Notes: generated by a model not told the origin, from the sequence alone. A stretch of DNA of 64,000 nt from Treponema sp. CETP13 (GCA_001885315.1 MLPZ01000011.1:62001-126000), one strand, 5' to 3'. Shown: positions 1-11,528, numbered from the stretch's first letter. Made by a program: numbers and translations.

Positions 1-231
1 AATAATATCAATAAGGCGTTTATGTGTACGCATTTCAAACTGCTCACGTGATTTTTTATTAACGTGAGGTGAACGCAATACAGTCACCTTTTCAATTCTT
101 GTAGGAAGAGGTATAGGTCCTAAAACCTTAGCACCTGCTTTCTGCACTGTCTGCACGATGGCTTTAGCACTCTGATCGATCAACTCTACGTCAAACGCAC
201 GAAGTCTGACACGAATCTTTTCAGTAGCCAT
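1..231 (-). CDS. rpsJ: 30S ribosomal protein S10 (partial, C-terminus outside window)
   Basis: This gene runs off the left edge, so only the first 77 codons are visible. The translation begins [20 protein letters not shown] and contains the S10 features [24 protein letters not shown]10 is a small-subunit protein and also the NusE elongation factor. The start at 231 is set by a GGAGGAAAA ribosome binding site at 232-240. It follows tuf on the same strand, so tuf and the S10 operon are probably co-transcribed here. Confidence 0.97.
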   Translation of the reverse strand, partial: MATEKIRVRLRAFDVELIDQSAKAIVQTVQKAGAKVLGPIPLPTRIEKVTVLRSPHVNKKSREQFEMRTHKRLIDII

Positions 232-251
232 TTTTCCTCCAAAGGAAACAA

Positions 252-280
252 AGCGGGTTTTCGCAAAGCGCAAACCCGCT
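252..280 (-). terminator. Stem-loop between tuf and rpsJ (attenuator-like)
   Basis: AGCGGGTTT at one end pairs perfectly with AAACCCGCT at the other across an 11-nt loop. On the minus strand the stem is followed by CTTTGTTTCC, which is not a clean U-tract. It could lower read-through from tuf into the S10 operon or be a processing site; a full terminator is less likely. Confidence 0.45.
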
Positions 281-297
281 CTCATTCTTAATCTAAT

Positions 298-1488
298 TTA
301 TTCGATAACTTCGGTAACCTGACCAGAAGCAATTGTTCGTCCACCCTCTCGGATAGCAAGTTTTAATCCCTGCTCCATAGCTACAGGGTGAATTAATTCT
401 CCGATGATTTTTGTGTTATCACCAGGCTTAACCATATCTACTCCCTCAGGAAGTTCTACAGTACCTGTAATATCTGTAGTTCTAAAATAAAACTGTGGTC
501 GATATCCAGTAAAGAATGGACTATGTCGTCCACCTTCATCTTTAGACAATACATAAACCTGCGCAGTAAATTTTGTATGAGGAGTAATTGTTCCTGGATG
601 AGCCAAAACTTGACCACGAACAACGTCTTTTTTCTCAATACCACGTAGAAGAACACCTACATTATCACCAGCTTCTCCTTGTTCCAATGTTTTTTGGAAC
701 ATTTCAATACCAGTAACAACAGTTTTTTGAGTTGGTTCAATACCAATAATCTCAACTTCTTCAGACATTTTAACAACACCACGTTCAACACGACCTGTTA
801 CAACCGTACCACGTCCTGAAATTGTGAAAACATCTTCGATAGGCATTAAGAATGGTTTATCAAGATCACGAACAGGATCATCAAAATAATTATCCATAGT
901 GTCAAGAAGTTCATCAATACAAGCAGTATCTTCTGAAGAAGCTCCTTCTTGAAGTGCTTTAAAAGCAGAACCTTTAACTATTGGAGTTGCGTCACGATCA
1001 TATCCATATTCTTCAAGAACATCACGTACTTCTTCTTCAACAAGCTCAACAAGTTCTTCATCATCTACTAAATCAATTTTGTTTAAGAAAACGATAACTT
1101 TCTTAACACCAACCTGATTTGCAAGAAGTAAGTGTTCTCTAGTCTGAGGCATTACAGAATCAGGTGCTGAAACTACAAGTATAGCTCCATCCATTTGTGC
1201 TGCACCAGTAATCATGTTTTTAACATAGTCAGCATGACCAGGACAGTCAATATGAGCGTAATGACGCTTAGCTGTCTGATATTCAAGATGACGTGTGTTA
1301 ATTGTAATACCACGTTCTTTTTCTTCAGGAGCGCTATCAATTTCATCATACTTCAGCAATTTATCGCCGAATGCTTTTGCACAGTGTGCTGTGATAGCCG
1401 CTGAAAGAGTTGTTTTACCATGGTCAACGTGACCAATAGTACCAACGTTCATGTGCGGTTTTGTTCTTACGAACTTTTCCTTTGCCAT
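298..1488 (-). CDS. tuf: Translation elongation factor Tu
   Basis: This 396-residue protein is a full-length EF-Tu, the GTPase that delivers aminoacyl-tRNA to the ribosome. The G-domain motifs are present in order: GHVDHGKT near residue 19, the effector-region GITIN, DCPGH and NKID. Domains 2 and 3 follow, ending in TEVIE. The start has a strong AAGGAGGATCAA ribosome binding site. It is preceded by a 450-nt structured leader with its own promoter and followed by rpsJ. fusA is absent between rpsG and tuf, unlike the classical str operon. Confidence 0.99.
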   Translation of the reverse strand: MAKEKFVRTKPHMNVGTIGHVDHGKTTLSAAITAHCAKAFGDKLLKYDEIDSAPEEKERGITINTRHLEYQTAKRHYAHIDCPGHADYVKNMITGAAQMDGAILVVSAPDSVMPQTREHLLLANQVGVKKVIVFLNKIDLVDDEELVELVEEEVRDVLEEYGYDRDATPIVKGSAFKALQEGASSEDTACIDELLDTMDNYFDDPVRDLDKPFLMPIEDVFTISGRGTVVTGRVERGVVKMSEEVEIIGIEPTQKTVVTGIEMFQKTLEQGEAGDNVGVLLRGIEKKDVVRGQVLAHPGTITPHTKFTAQVYVLSKDEGGRHSPFFTGYRPQFYFRTTDITGTVELPEGVDMVKPGDNTKIIGELIHPVAMEQGLKLAIREGGRTIASGQVTEVIE

Positions 1489-1938
1489 TTGATCCTCCTT
1501 ACCAGATTAAAGGCATACATAAAAAGTTTAATGTGTTTATACTCAAGAATAGCCCCGCCTTCACGAGACAGAACATTCAGTACACACTTTAAAGTGCAAT
1601 AATTGATATGATTAGATATAAGGAAAAGGCAGAAAACAGAACGTTTTCTTTTCGGCTGCACATCTTATTCGTACAGTTTTGGCCGGTTCCACCTATCACC
1701 ATCAACTCTGCATTGATGACTGGTTTGGCATCCCGGAGTCATGAGATTTATTTGTTAAATCTCAGTCAAGAATCCTAAAATGCTACCAATCAATTAAAAA
1801 CGTTAACAACGTTTTTATTACATTCCAGGATTGTAAAAACCTAACAATACGCATGCATTGTTTTTACGGTTTTACCAGTTAATCAGTTCATTAACCCCTT
1901 GACTCTCAAAGAACCCTGAAAAAAACTTCTTTCCAGTG
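1489..1938 (-). promoter_or_regulatory. Long structured 5' leader of tuf
   Basis: About 450 bases between the predicted tuf start of transcription and its ATG hold no convincing gene. They contain several good stem-loops: GTTAAT/ATTAAC at 1878-1895, AAAAACGTT/AACGTTTTT at 1796-1816, TGAGATTTA/TAAATCTCA at 1742-1764, CATCAA/TTGATG at 1700-1718, CTGCAC/GTACAG at 1656-1676 (one G-U on the minus strand) and GAAAAC/GTTTTC at 1632-1648. I recognise no known riboswitch or tRNA in it. Autogenous or stringent control of the translation operon is possible but is inference. Confidence 0.5.
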
Positions 1939-1945
1939 ATTTATA

Positions 1946-1974
1946 TTTATACACTAATATACTTTTTTGTGCAA
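1946..1974 (-). promoter_or_regulatory. Predicted promoter of tuf
   Basis: On the minus strand TTGCAC (1969-1974) and TATAAA (1946-1951) are separated by exactly 17 bases, a near-consensus housekeeping promoter. It lies just downstream of the rpsG terminator, so it would start the tuf transcript about 450 nt before the gene. Confidence 0.75.
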
Positions 1975-1993
1975 GTGCGTATAATAAAAAATC

Positions 1994-2021
1994 ATAAAAA
2001 AAGACTCCAAAAGGAGTCTTT
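1994..2021 (-). terminator. Rho-independent terminator after rpsG
   Basis: On the minus strand AAAGACTCC pairs with GGAGTCTTT across a TTT loop, followed at once by a run of seven T. It closes the rpoB-rpoC-rpsL-rpsG transcript. Confidence 0.92.
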
Positions 2022-2038
2022 GTAAAAGAATAGTAAAA

Positions 2039-2509
2039 TTACCAGCGAAAATGTGCAAATGCTTTATTAGCTTCTGCCATTCTATGTGTATCTTCTTTCT
2101 TTTTAAATGCTGTTCCAGTGTTATTATAAGCGTCCATTAATTCACTTGCAAGACGCTCTCCCATACCACGACCACTCTTAGAACGAGCAGCGTTAATAAT
2201 CCAACGCATTGCCAAAGCATCACGACGACTATTTCGGATTTCAACAGGAACTTGATATGTTGCTCCACCAACACGACGAGATTTAACCTCAACCATTGGT
2301 TTAACATTGTCAAGAGCTTTCATAAAAACATCTAAAGGCTCATTGTCTGTTTTAGCTTTTAACTGATCCAAAGCTTCATATACTATTTTTGTACAAGTAG
2401 CTTTTTTACCATCAAGCATCATACGTGTTACAAATTTTGAAATTACAACACTGTTATACTTAGGATCTGGCAAAATTGTTCGAATGACTGATTTATTTTT
2501 TCTTCCCAT
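2039..2509 (-). CDS. rpsG: 30S ribosomal protein S7
   Basis: The 156-residue product has the usual S7 length and carries the conserved [20 protein letters not shown] and [18 protein letters not shown] stretches. S7 nucleates assembly of the 30S head by binding the 3' major domain of 16S rRNA. It starts 12 bases after rpsL with an AAGGAGAAGG ribosome binding site. A strong terminator follows, so fusA and tuf are not transcribed from here. Confidence 0.98.
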   Translation of the reverse strand: MGRKNKSVIRTILPDPKYNSVVISKFVTRMMLDGKKATCTKIVYEALDQLKAKTDNEPLDVFMKALDNVKPMVEVKSRRVGGATYQVPVEIRNSRRDALAMRWIINAARSKSGRGMGERLASELMDAYNNTGTAFKKKEDTHRMAEANKAFAHFRW

Positions 2510-2521
2510 TTTACCTTCTCC

Positions 2522-2896
2522 TTATGCCTTTGGTTTTTTTGCACCGTATTTAGAACGGCCACGTTTACGATCTTCAACACCCAAAGTATCTTTAGTACCA
2601 CGAATAATGTGATAACGTACACCTGGAAGGTCTTTTACACGACCACCACGAATAAGAACAACTGAGTGTTCCTGCAAATTATGTCCTATTCCAGGAATAT
2701 ATGCAGTAACTTCAATTCCATTACTTAATCTAACACGAGCTACTTTTCGAAGAGCTGAATTAGGTTTTTTAGGTGTAACGGTCATAACACGAGTACATAC
2801 ACCGCGTTTCTGAGGGCAAGACTGAAGTGCGGGGGACTTAGTCTTAGTTTTTGTTGATCTACGACCTTGTCGAATCAACTGATTAATTGTAGGCAT
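2522..2896 (-). CDS. rpsL: 30S ribosomal protein S12
   Basis: The 124-residue product is full-length S12, which sits at the decoding centre. The conserved [12 protein letters not shown] and [20 protein letters not shown] segments are intact. The lysines that change in streptomycin-resistant mutants (the second K of TPKKP and the K of RVKDLPG) are of the susceptible type. It lies between rpoC and rpsG. The start is preceded by AGGAGACAGGCCAA on the minus strand. Confidence 0.98.
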   Translation of the reverse strand: MPTINQLIRQGRRSTKTKTKSPALQSCPQKRGVCTRVMTVTPKKPNSALRKVARVRLSNGIEVTAYIPGIGHNLQEHSVVLIRGGRVKDLPGVRYHIIRGTKDTLGVEDRKRGRSKYGAKKPKA

Positions 2897-2955
2897 TTGG
2901 CCTGTCTCCTATTTTTAAGCCGGCAGCACACCAGCAAATAAACTACTTTGTTGTC

Positions 2956-2978
2956 TAGGATACCGTAAAAGTATCCTA
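2956..2978 (-). promoter_or_regulatory. Inverted repeat with possible weak promoter between rpoC and rpsL
   Basis: TAGGATAC and GTATCCTA form a perfect 8-bp stem with a 7-base loop. There is no U-tract, so it is not a terminator. On the minus strand TTGACG (2981-2986) lies 18 bases before TATCCT within the repeat, so a weak internal promoter overlapping the palindrome is possible. An RNA processing site is the alternative. Confidence 0.35.
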
Positions 2979-2993
2979 AACGTCAAGTCGAGT

Positions 2994-5900
2994 TTAATCT
3001 TCTTCACTCTCAAATGAAACTTCTTCCACTTGAGTTTCCAGAGCTTTTTCTTCTTTACGTCGATCAAGAATTTCTTCCATCTGAGCATCTAAATCTGTAG
3101 CATTCTCATCAAACAATTTTACATTGCGATAATCTCGAATACCTGTACCGGCTGGAATAATATGACCAATAATAACGTTTTCTTTTAGACCACGTAAATC
3201 ATCTGTCGCACCAGCTATTGCAGCATTTGTAAGAACTCTTGTTGTTTCTTGGAAAGAAGCTGCAGACATAAAGGAATCTATGTTCAAAGAAGCTTTTGTT
3301 ATACCTTGGAACATTGGACTTGCAACAGCAGGCTTTCCACCCTCTTCCATAACACGAGTATTTTCTTCGTGGAACTTATATTTATCAACTTGTTGTCCAT
3401 AAATAAAACGGGTATCTCCTACAGCAACAATCTCTACCTTTCGAAGCATTTGTCTAACAATAACACCAATATGCTTATCGTTAATGTTTACTCCCTGTGT
3501 TCGATACACAGACTGAATCTCATTCATAAGGTATTTTTGAAGTGCATTTTCACCAAGTATAGCTAAAATATCATGTGGATTGATTGAACCATCACATAAT
3601 GGTTCTCCCGCAGCAACTTCATCGCCATCTCGTACCAATAACTTTTTAGTCATAGGTACTAAATGTTCAAAGGTTTTTCCATATTTATCTTCTACAACAA
3701 CAACTCGCTTACCTTTTGTAACACCTTTAAACTGAACAATACCAGTTATCTGTGAAAGAACAGTAAGGTTTTTAGGCTTTCGTGCTTCAAACAATTCAGA
3801 TACCCGTGGAAGACCACCTGTAATATCATTAGTTTTTGAAGATTCTTTTGTTGTTTTAGCAAGAGTTGTACCAGCTTTTACTTGTGCATTATCTTCACAT
3901 GCAAGAACTGCTCCTGCAGGTAGATAATAACCACCCAATTCATTACCAGCTTCATCCGTTATTTGGATACGAGGCTGTTTTGTATCAAGATTGAGTTCAG
4001 TAATTTTCTTTTCAACATTTCCGGTATCTTCATCAACAGCTTCTGATAAAGTTGATCCAGCAATAATATCTTCAAAGTGAATATAACCAGAAACCTCTGC
4101 AATAATAGGGTCAACATACGGATCAAAAGTTGCCATAGTTTCATCTGCAGCAACATATTGCCCAGTTTTAACTTGTACCGTTGAGCCATTCTGTATTTCA
4201 ATTGTAAGATCATTACTTGCAATATAGAGTTTATTATCACGCAAGATAACTGTACCAGCAACCTCAGAATCTATTTTTTTAGATCCTTCAACAAATAATT
4301 CAGTACCAGCAAGAACTTTTCCTCCATCCTGTACAGAAACCTTTGTTTTAGAGGTAATATCATACTCTGCAATAATATGACTTAAGTCCATATGACCTTT
4401 ACGTGTAAAAAGCCAATTTCCGTCATCTAATACAACGTGCATACCTGCAATGTCATTAATTATTACAGGATATTTCATAACAATTCTATTTTCTTCAGTT
4501 GCTTTAGATGCCGTACCACCAACATGGAACGTACGCATAGTAAGCTGAGTACCTGGCTGCCCAATTGATTGAGCTGCTATAATACCGACAGCTTCACCAA
4601 TATCAACTATCTTATTATGAGCAAGATTTCTTCCATAACATTTACGACAAACACCATGACGAGCTTCACAAGTAAGAACTGTTCTAAGTTTTACTGATTC
4701 AACTCCTGCTGAATCAAATTTTTCTGCTAGTTCATCTGTAATATATTCATTAACATCGCACAATTGCTCACCAGTTACAGGGTGAAGAACTCTTTCTAAG
4801 GTATAACGACCAACAATCCTATCTTTTAGAGGTTCAATAACGTCATCACCATCTTTAAGAGCTGTATATTCGATACCATTAATTGTTCCACAATCATCTT
4901 CATTTATAACTACATCCTGAGCTACATCAACTAGACGTCGTGTCATATATCCTGCATCCGCAGTTTTAAGTGCAGTATCAGAAAGACCTTTACGCGCACC
5001 ATTTGTAGATATAAAGAATTCGATAACTGACAAACCTTCTTTAAAGTTTGAACGAATTGGAAGTTCAATAATATCACCATTAGGTTTAGCCATCAAACCA
5101 CGCATAGCTGCAAGCTGAGAAATCTGTTTACGAGAACCACGAGCACCAGAGGTTGCCATCATGTAGATAGTATTAAATCCATCTTTATCTTTAGCAAGAA
5201 CATCCATCATAACATTAGTAATTTCTTCATTGGTTTTTGACCAAACCTCAATTACACGGTTATAGCGTTCATCTCCAGTTATAACACCTTGGCGATATTG
5301 TCTTAATATTCCATCAACTTCTTTATTAGCTTTATCTACCATGGCTTTTTTTGCATCTGGAACAATGATATCTTTCATAGAAATTGTTGCACCAAAGAAT
5401 GTAGCATTTTTATATCCAACATCTTTAATAGCATCAAGCATCTGAACGGTCATCCAAGCGCCTTTTGATTTCAGAACTTCTTCAATCATTGCTTTAAGCT
5501 CTTTATCACCCATCAAGTAGTTACGATATTCAATTTCATCTGGCATAGCCTCATTAAATCGAATACGACCAGCTGTGGTTTCTATTAGAGTACCATTAAA
5601 CGGAGCTTTTTCAACAGGAACCTTAATTAGTGCCTGCCAATCAAGATAATGTGAATCTGCAGCAAGTAAAACTTCACTTGTAGATGAGAAACGTTTTCCT
5701 GTTCCTTTAGCACCAGGTTTTACCTTTGTAAGATAGTAAATACCAAGAACCATATCCTGATGAGGAGAAACAATAGTTTTACCATTTGCAGGGTCAAGCA
5801 AGTTGCGAGCTGAAAGCATAAGATTCCAACATTCCATCTGTGCTGCCTGAGTTAACGGTAAATGGATTGCCATCTGGTCACCATCAAAGTCGGCATTAAA

Positions 5901-7238
5901 TGCCTGACAAACTAATGGATGTAGACGAATAGCTTTCCCTTCAACAAGTACTGGTTCAAAAGCTTGGATTCCAAGTCTATGAAGGGTTGGAGCACGGTTA
6001 AGCATTACAGGATGTTCTCTTACAACTTCATCAAGAACTCCAAATACCTCTGGAGATTCTTGTTCTACAAGCATTTTAGCTTTTTTTATATTGTAAACAA
6101 CATCTTTATCTACAAGCTTTTTCATAATAAATGGCTTAAATAATTCGAGCGCCATTTTTGTTGGTACACCACATTGCCACATCTTTAAATCTGGTCCAAC
6201 ACAAATAACTGAACGACCAGAATAGTCAACACGTTTACCAAGTAAGTTCTGTCTAAAACGACCCGACTTACCTTTTAACAAGTCAGAAATTGATTTAAGT
6301 GGTCTATTAGAAGCCCCTTTGACAACACGTTTTCGTTTAGAATTATCAAAAAGTGAATCAACAGCTTCTTGCAACATACGTTTTTCGTTACGAATAATAA
6401 TATCAGGAGCGTTTAATTGCATAAGTCGTTTAAGACGATTGTTACGATTAATAACGCGTCGATATAAATCGTTTAAATCAGAAGTTGCAAAACGACCACC
6501 ATCTAATTGAACCATTGGGCGCAAATCCGGTGGAATAACAGGAATTACATTTAAAATCATCCAAGAACATTTATTTTCTGAATTGCGAAAATCTTCTACA
6601 ATTGCAATTCGTTTTAACAAACGTTTATCGGTTTTTGCACCTTTTTCAATCATTTTTACACGCAATTCAGCAGCAAGCTCATCAAGATTCAAATTTTCTA
6701 ACAAAGTCTTGATAGCTTCGGCACCCATCCCTGCATTAAAAGCTGAGCCATAACGCTCTTCTGCTTCCATATACTCATCTTCTGTGAGTAACTGCATTTT
6801 TTTTAGGTCTGTATCTCCTGCGTCAATTACAATGTATTTTTCATAATATAAAACCGATCGAAGCGCTGCTACCTGCAAATCGAGTAAAAGCCCCATCCGA
6901 CTAGGAACTGATCGATAATACCAAATATGAGATACAGGAGCTGCTAATTCAATATGCCCCATTCTTTCACGTCGAACTTTAAAATGGGTTACTTCAACTC
7001 CACAACGATCACAAATAACACCTTTGTATCGAATAGATTTAAATTTACCACAGTAACATTCCCATTCTTTTGTTGTACCAAAAATACGTTCACAAAAAAG
7101 ACCATCTTTTTCTGGGCGCAAGGTACGATAATTTATAGTTTCAGGCTTTTTAACCTCACCATAAGACCATGCACGAATGCGCTCTGGTGAAGCAAGCTTG
7201 ATTTTAAGGCTATCAAATTCCTGAATATCTTTCATCAT
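2994..7238 (-). CDS. rpoC: DNA-directed RNA polymerase subunit beta'
   Basis: This 1414-residue protein is a complete beta' subunit. The N-terminal zinc site (CYCGK...CDRCG, about residues 60-80) and the catalytic [10 protein letters not shown] aspartate loop are present. The second zinc site ([13 protein letters not shown]) and the [20 protein letters not shown]-type motif (here [20 protein letters not shown]) follow. The C-terminus ends in an acidic tail. The start at 7238 has AGGAG nine bases upstream and comes 15 bases after rpoB, so the two are co-expressed. Confidence 0.99.
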   Translation of the reverse strand: MMKDIQEFDSLKIKLASPERIRAWSYGEVKKPETINYRTLRPEKDGLFCERIFGTTKEWECYCGKFKSIRYKGVICDRCGVEVTHFKVRRERMGHIELAAPVSHIWYYRSVPSRMGLLLDLQVAALRSVLYYEKYIVIDAGDTDLKKMQLLTEDEYMEAEERYGSAFNAGMGAEAIKTLLENLNLDELAAELRVKMIEKGAKTDKRLLKRIAIVEDFRNSENKCSWMILNVIPVIPPDLRPMVQLDGGRFATSDLNDLYRRVINRNNRLKRLMQLNAPDIIIRNEKRMLQEAVDSLFDNSKRKRVVKGASNRPLKSISDLLKGKSGRFRQNLLGKRVDYSGRSVICVGPDLKMWQCGVPTKMALELFKPFIMKKLVDKDVVYNIKKAKMLVEQESPEVFGVLDEVVREHPVMLNRAPTLHRLGIQAFEPVLVEGKAIRLHPLVCQAFNADFDGDQMAIHLPLTQAAQMECWNLMLSARNLLDPANGKTIVSPHQDMVLGIYYLTKVKPGAKGTGKRFSSTSEVLLAADSHYLDWQALIKVPVEKAPFNGTLIETTAGRIRFNEAMPDEIEYRNYLMGDKELKAMIEEVLKSKGAWMTVQMLDAIKDVGYKNATFFGATISMKDIIVPDAKKAMVDKANKEVDGILRQYRQGVITGDERYNRVIEVWSKTNEEITNVMMDVLAKDKDGFNTIYMMATSGARGSRKQISQLAAMRGLMAKPNGDIIELPIRSNFKEGLSVIEFFISTNGARKGLSDTALKTADAGYMTRRLVDVAQDVVINEDDCGTINGIEYTALKDGDDVIEPLKDRIVGRYTLERVLHPVTGEQLCDVNEYITDELAEKFDSAGVESVKLRTVLTCEARHGVCRKCYGRNLAHNKIVDIGEAVGIIAAQSIGQPGTQLTMRTFHVGGTASKATEENRIVMKYPVIINDIAGMHVVLDDGNWLFTRKGHMDLSHIIAEYDITSKTKVSVQDGGKVLAGTELFVEGSKKIDSEVAGTVILRDNKLYIASNDLTIEIQNGSTVQVKTGQYVAADETMATFDPYVDPIIAEVSGYIHFEDIIAGSTLSEAVDEDTGNVEKKITELNLDTKQPRIQITDEAGNELGGYYLPAGAVLACEDNAQVKAGTTLAKTTKESSKTNDITGGLPRVSELFEARKPKNLTVLSQITGIVQFKGVTKGKRVVVVEDKYGKTFEHLVPMTKKLLVRDGDEVAAGEPLCDGSINPHDILAILGENALQKYLMNEIQSVYRTQGVNINDKHIGVIVRQMLRKVEIVAVGDTRFIYGQQVDKYKFHEENTRVMEEGGKPAVASPMFQGITKASLNIDSFMSAASFQETTRVLTNAAIAGATDDLRGLKENVIIGHIIPAGTGIRDYRNVKLFDENATDLDAQMEEILDRRKEEKALETQVEEVSFESEED

Positions 7239-7253
7239 AAAAATTTTCTCCTA

Positions 7254-10200
7254 TTAAAAGGTCGAACTTTTTTTTGCAATAAGTTCTTCATCACGCTCAG
7301 TTAATGGTATTTGCTTACCTTTTGAGTCATATATCGTAAAATCTAAAGCGAGGCCTCTAAGTTCCTGAACAAGAACATTGAATGATTCTGGAACACCAGC
7401 AGCTGTAGAAGGTTCACCCTTTACAATAGATTCATATATTTTTGTACGCCCATTCATATCATCTGACTTTATAGTAAGGAATTCTTGCAATGTATTTGCA
7501 GCACCATATGCTTCTAGAGCCCAAACTTCCATTTCTCCAAGTCTCTGACCACCAAACTGAGCTTTACCACCCAAAGGCTGTTGTGTGACCAATGAATAAG
7601 GACCTGTCGAACGAGCATGCATCTTGTCATCGACAAGGTGATGTAATTTAAGATAATAAATAACACCAACAAATACTTCATTCAAGAACGGTTCTCCAGT
7701 TCGTCCGTCTCTTAACACAGCCTTACAACTAGGATTCCATCCACCTTGAACAAGTTTTTTCTCTATTTGCTCATTTGAAGGAGACTGAAATACTGGACAT
7801 TCATACCACTCGTTTAACGAAAGGCCTGCTATTCCAAGTTCAGATTCTAGAATCTGACCAATATTCATACGAGATGGTACACCAAGAGGATTTAAGCAAA
7901 CATCAAGAGGAGTTCCATCTTCTAGATACGGCATATCTTCTTCTGGAAGAATTCGGGCTACAATACCTTTATTACCATGACGACCAGCCATCTTATCACC
8001 TTCACGTAATTTACGTTTTGTAGCAACAAGTACTTTTACAACTTCATCTACTCCTGGATTAAGATCATCACCTTCTGTCCGTTTCAATCGCTGAACATCA
8101 ATAATAGTTCCTTCAATACCATGAGGAACACGCAAAGAAGAATCTCTAACCTCTTTAGCTTTTTCACCAAAAATTGAGTTTAAAAGCTTAAATTCTGGGG
8201 TTGTTTCTGTTTCTGATTTAGGAGTAACTTTACCCACAAGGATATCACCACTTCTAACCTTAGCACCAATACGAACAACACCTTCACCATCAAGATTATC
8301 AAGCGTTTTTTCACTTGTATTTGGTATGTCTCGAGTGATTTTTTCTGGTCCTAATTTTGTTTCGCGAATTTCTGTGTTAAATTCTTTTATATGAATAGAA
8401 GTATACATATCTTCTTTAACAACTCGTTTTGAAATTAAAACAGCATCTTCATAGTTATATCCATTCCAAGGAACAAATCCTACTAAAAGATTTCGTCCCA
8501 AAGCAAGTTCCCCATTAAAAGTAGCAGGACCATCACCTAATACAGTTCCTACTTGAACCTCATCACCAACTTCAACAATCGGTCGTTGATGATAACACGT
8601 ATCTTGGTTTGTTCTCTGATATTTAAGAAGAGGATATGAATCATATTCTCCCTCTTGTTGTGCAGAGGTTTGAACTCGTATTTCATCAGAAGTTACATAT
8701 ATAACCTTACCAGCATTTTTAGCTTTAACCAAAACACCTGAATCATATGCACATTTCTTTTCCATACCAGTACCAACACGAGGTGGTTCTGGGTACAAAA
8801 GAGGAACAGCCTGACGTTGCATGTTACAACCCATTAATGCACGGTTAGCATCATCATGCTCAAGGAATGGAATAAGAGCAGCAGAAACAGAAATAACCTG
8901 TTTAGGAGAAACATCTATATACTGAACATCTTCTGGACGCCGAGCTGTATAATCACCATAACGACGACAAGGTATTGTGTCAGTAGGGAAAGAACCATCA
9001 TCTTTGAGACCTTCTGTAACCTGTCCAATATAATATTTATCCTCATCCATAGCAGACAAGTATTCAACTTCTTCTGTTGCTTTTCCGTCGATAACTTTAG
9101 CAAAAGGAGCTTCAAGAAAACCATATTCATTTACTCGAGCATAAATAGCAAGAGAAACAATAAGTCCAATGTTTGGACCTTCAGGAGTTTCAATTGGACA
9201 CATACGACCATAGTGAGTATAGTGAACATCACGAACTTCAAACCCAGCACGATCACGAGACAAACCACCAGGTCCTAAAGCATTTAGACGTCGTTTATGA
9301 GTAAGTTCTGCAAGAGGATTTACCTGATCCATAAACTGAGATAATTGAGATGAACCAAAAAACTCTTTTATAGAAGCCACAATAGGTTTAATAGAAATTA
9401 AATCCTGAGGTTTCATAGTTTCAGTTTCTTTAAGTCCCATTCTCTCTTTAGCAATGCGTTCCATTCGACTAAAAGCAGTTTTTAACTGATTGGTCATCAA
9501 CTCACCAACAGAGCGAATACGACGATTTCCTAAATGATCAATATCATCTATATTTCTATCCCCTACATACACCTGAATAAGATATTTCATTGTACAAATA
9601 ATATCTTTTTTTACCAAAGTATGTTCTTGAAGAGGTTCTGGATAATCAAATTTTTTGTTAAGTTTATAACGTCCAACTCGTCCCAAATCATATCGACGAA
9701 GTGAAAAGAACATTGTTGTTAAATCTTTTTCAGCTGCTTCTACGGTTATAGGTTCTCCAGGCATAAGCACAGAATACACTGCAGAAAGAGCATCTTCAAA
9801 AGAAGGTTCTTCGGATGAGGCACCTTCTTTTACAAATTTTATTTCTTCACGTTCAAAACAATTAATAATCATCTGAGAATTCAAAGAAGTCTCGGCATCA
9901 AATTTTATTGTTTCTATAGTTTTAATCTTTTTATACGTTAAAAGCTCATCGATATCATGTGGATGCAGTTTTTGACCAGCTCTAAAAAGAACCTTTTCTT
10001 CACCACTTAAATCATCAACAACAGAAATAGAAGTTGCAAAAACCTTTCCAACTAAACTTTCACGAAAATCAGAGGTATCTTTAAGTTTTATTTTTTCTAC
10101 ATCATAAAATGCACGAATTATTTCTTCTCTTGTGCTATAGCCTAAAGCACGTAAAAAAATGGTTCCTAAAATACGTTTTTTTCGATCAATCTTTGCATAT

Positions 10201-10760
10201 ATGAGATTTTTTTTCTCATCAATTTCAAATTCTAACCAAGAACCACGATACGGAATAATACGACTTGAAAAAACACCCTTATCATGATTAAAAATAACAC
10301 CCGGTGATCGATGTATTTGCGAAACAACAACACGCTCCGCACCATTTATAACAAAAGTACCACGTTCAGTCATAAGAGGGATGTCACCCATATAAATATC
10401 TTTTTGTCGAATTTCACCAGTTTCCTGAAAAATAAGATTTATACGAGCTTTTAGAGGCACAGAATAAGACAAACCTTTTTGTTTGCATTCTTGCTCTGTA
10501 AATTTTATATTTTTATAGTCCAGTTCGTAAAATTCATATTCTAATAGCATATCACCATTAGGACTCTGAATAGGAAACGCAGATTGAAAGACTTCTTCTA
10601 GGCCTTGTACTGCAACTTCACCACTATCGTTTCCTTTGTTTTTTTGAAGAAACAAATCATATGATTTTGTTTGAATGTCTATAAGATTAGGCAATTCCAT
10701 AAATTCATGAATATTTTTGCCTATATACTGACGATTAACAGTCCGACTTTTTGCGAACAT
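7254..10760 (-). CDS. rpoB: DNA-directed RNA polymerase subunit beta
   Basis: The product is 1168 residues from the start [15 protein letters not shown], which has CAGGGG six bases upstream. An in-frame ATG at 10826 would add 22 residues that read through a hairpin and look non-coding. The rifampicin region is intact ([12 protein letters not shown], about residue 470) and reads [10 protein letters not shown], so residue 493 is Asn where E. coli Ser531 sits. The catalytic [17 protein letters not shown] and HGNKGIV motifs are present. It follows rplL after an attenuator-like hairpin. Confidence 0.98.
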   Translation of the reverse strand: MFAKSRTVNRQYIGKNIHEFMELPNLIDIQTKSYDLFLQKNKGNDSGEVAVQGLEEVFQSAFPIQSPNGDMLLEYEFYELDYKNIKFTEQECKQKGLSYSVPLKARINLIFQETGEIRQKDIYMGDIPLMTERGTFVINGAERVVVSQIHRSPGVIFNHDKGVFSSRIIPYRGSWLEFEIDEKKNLIYAKIDRKKRILGTIFLRALGYSTREEIIRAFYDVEKIKLKDTSDFRESLVGKVFATSISVVDDLSGEEKVLFRAGQKLHPHDIDELLTYKKIKTIETIKFDAETSLNSQMIINCFEREEIKFVKEGASSEEPSFEDALSAVYSVLMPGEPITVEAAEKDLTTMFFSLRRYDLGRVGRYKLNKKFDYPEPLQEHTLVKKDIICTMKYLIQVYVGDRNIDDIDHLGNRRIRSVGELMTNQLKTAFSRMERIAKERMGLKETETMKPQDLISIKPIVASIKEFFGSSQLSQFMDQVNPLAELTHKRRLNALGPGGLSRDRAGFEVRDVHYTHYGRMCPIETPEGPNIGLIVSLAIYARVNEYGFLEAPFAKVIDGKATEEVEYLSAMDEDKYYIGQVTEGLKDDGSFPTDTIPCRRYGDYTARRPEDVQYIDVSPKQVISVSAALIPFLEHDDANRALMGCNMQRQAVPLLYPEPPRVGTGMEKKCAYDSGVLVKAKNAGKVIYVTSDEIRVQTSAQQEGEYDSYPLLKYQRTNQDTCYHQRPIVEVGDEVQVGTVLGDGPATFNGELALGRNLLVGFVPWNGYNYEDAVLISKRVVKEDMYTSIHIKEFNTEIRETKLGPEKITRDIPNTSEKTLDNLDGEGVVRIGAKVRSGDILVGKVTPKSETETTPEFKLLNSIFGEKAKEVRDSSLRVPHGIEGTIIDVQRLKRTEGDDLNPGVDEVVKVLVATKRKLREGDKMAGRHGNKGIVARILPEEDMPYLEDGTPLDVCLNPLGVPSRMNIGQILESELGIAGLSLNEWYECPVFQSPSNEQIEKKLVQGGWNPSCKAVLRDGRTGEPFLNEVFVGVIYYLKLHHLVDDKMHARSTGPYSLVTQQPLGGKAQFGGQRLGEMEVWALEAYGAANTLQEFLTIKSDDMNGRTKIYESIVKGEPSTAAGVPESFNVLVQELRGLALDFTIYDSKGKQIPLTERDEELIAKKSSTF

Positions 10761-10805
10761 TAAATACCCCTGTATTATTTTAATTCGGGAAACCCCTTTG
10801 CTACA

Positions 10806-10820
10806 GGCAGGAACCCTGCC
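10806..10820 (-). other. Hairpin in the rplL-rpoB spacer, nearer rpoB
   Basis: GGCAGG and CCTGCC pair around a three-base loop. It sits 45 bases before the rpoB start and lacks a T-run. With the hairpin at 10888-10913 it makes the spacer a likely processing or attenuation zone. Confidence 0.4.
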
Positions 10821-10887
10821 CAGCACAAAAGGCCGATAACATACATATTAATAAACTTTTAAATAAATATCACTGTAGACACATAAA

Positions 10888-10913
10888 GCTATCCAGATTT
10901 ACACCTGGATAGC
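10888..10913 (-). terminator. Attenuator-like hairpin between rplL and rpoB
   Basis: GCTATCCAG and CTGGATAGC form a perfect 9-bp stem with an 8-base loop. The minus-strand sequence after it is TTTATGTG, a weak U-tract. A partial terminator at this place would fit the known excess of L7/L12 over RNA polymerase subunits in bacteria; that is inference here. Confidence 0.55.
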
Positions 10914-10969
10914 ACTTGTAAATTAAACAAAAATTAGAGTAAAGCAAAGATGTTTTTATTTTGTTCAAA

Positions 10970-11341
10970 TTATTTAACTGTAACTTTACCACCAGCTGCT
11001 TCAATTTCTTCTTTGATTTTAGCAGCATCTTCTTTAGAAACAGCTTCTTTAACAGCTTTTGGTGCACTTTCAACAAGATCTTTTGCATCTTTAAGACCAA
11101 GACCAGTTGCTGCACGAACAGCTTTAATAACTGCAATTTTTTTATCACCAGCTGCTTCCAAAATAACATCAAATTCTGTTTTTTCTTCTTCAGCTTCACC
11201 AGCTGCTGCTGCACCTGCCATCATTACAGGAGCTGCTGCTGTAACACCAAACTTCTCTTCCATTGCTTTAACAAGTTCTGATGCTTCAAGAACTGTCATT
11301 GATGCGATTGCATCTAAAATTTCATCTTTTGTAGCTGCCAT
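10970..11341 (-). CDS. rplL: 50S ribosomal protein L7/L12
   Basis: The 123-residue product has the L7/L12 layout: an N-terminal dimer helix ([20 protein letters not shown]), an Ala-rich hinge, and a C-terminal domain ending GGKVTVK. It forms the stalk that recruits translation GTPases. I place the start at 11341 because AGGAG lies just upstream; a further ATG seven codons earlier overlaps that ribosome binding site. It is separated from rplJ by a 187-base repeat-bearing spacer. Confidence 0.98.
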   Translation of the reverse strand: MAATKDEILDAIASMTVLEASELVKAMEEKFGVTAAAPVMMAGAAAAGEAEEEKTEFDVILEAAGDKKIAVIKAVRAATGLGLKDAKDLVESAPKAVKEAVSKEDAAKIKEEIEAAGGKVTVK

Positions 11342-11412
11342 ATTATCTTCTCCTATGGTCATATATATTTTTTACACGACAGGACGACAGCAACGAAGCC
11401 TGAAGTGCTTTG

Positions 11413-11495
11413 AGTAATTTTACTTTGTAAAATTACTCGACAGAAAGTAGAACTTTCTGCAATCTTTACTTTGTAAAATTACTCGACAGAAAGTA
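11413..11495 (-). repeat. Two 31-bp direct repeats with hairpins in the rplJ-rplL spacer
   Basis: A 31-base unit beginning TTTACTTTGTAAAATTACTC occurs exactly at 11419-11449 and again at 11465-11495. The first copy is part of a perfect 10-bp inverted repeat (AGTAATTTTA/TAAAATTACT, 11413-11437). Each copy runs into a second hairpin, CAGAAAG/CTTTCTG at 11441-11459 and a similar imperfect one at 11489-11510. The spacer is a small array of hairpins between two ribosomal genes. Confidence 0.85.
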
Positions 11496-11528
11496 ATACC
11501 TTCTGTTACTTTTATTATAAAAGCCTAC

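Noticed and set aside
1656-1740. tRNA gene in the tuf leader
   Set aside because: GGTGGAACC-like bases and a CATCAA/TTGATG stem look tRNA-like at first, but no acceptor stem, anticodon arm and T-arm fit together.
10760-10826. Longer RpoB start at 10826
   Set aside because: The 22 extra residues cover a GC hairpin and lack a ribosome binding site, while [15 protein letters not shown] starts right after CAGGGG.
10950-11417. Ala/Ser-rich open frame opposite rplL on the plus strand
   Set aside because: It is the mirror of an Ala/Glu-rich ribosomal gene; it has no ribosome binding site or promoter and its composition follows from the other strand.
11413-11495. CRISPR-like array
   Set aside because: There are only two copies with a 15-base gap, the repeats extend into hairpins of a ribosomal operon spacer, and no cas genes are present.
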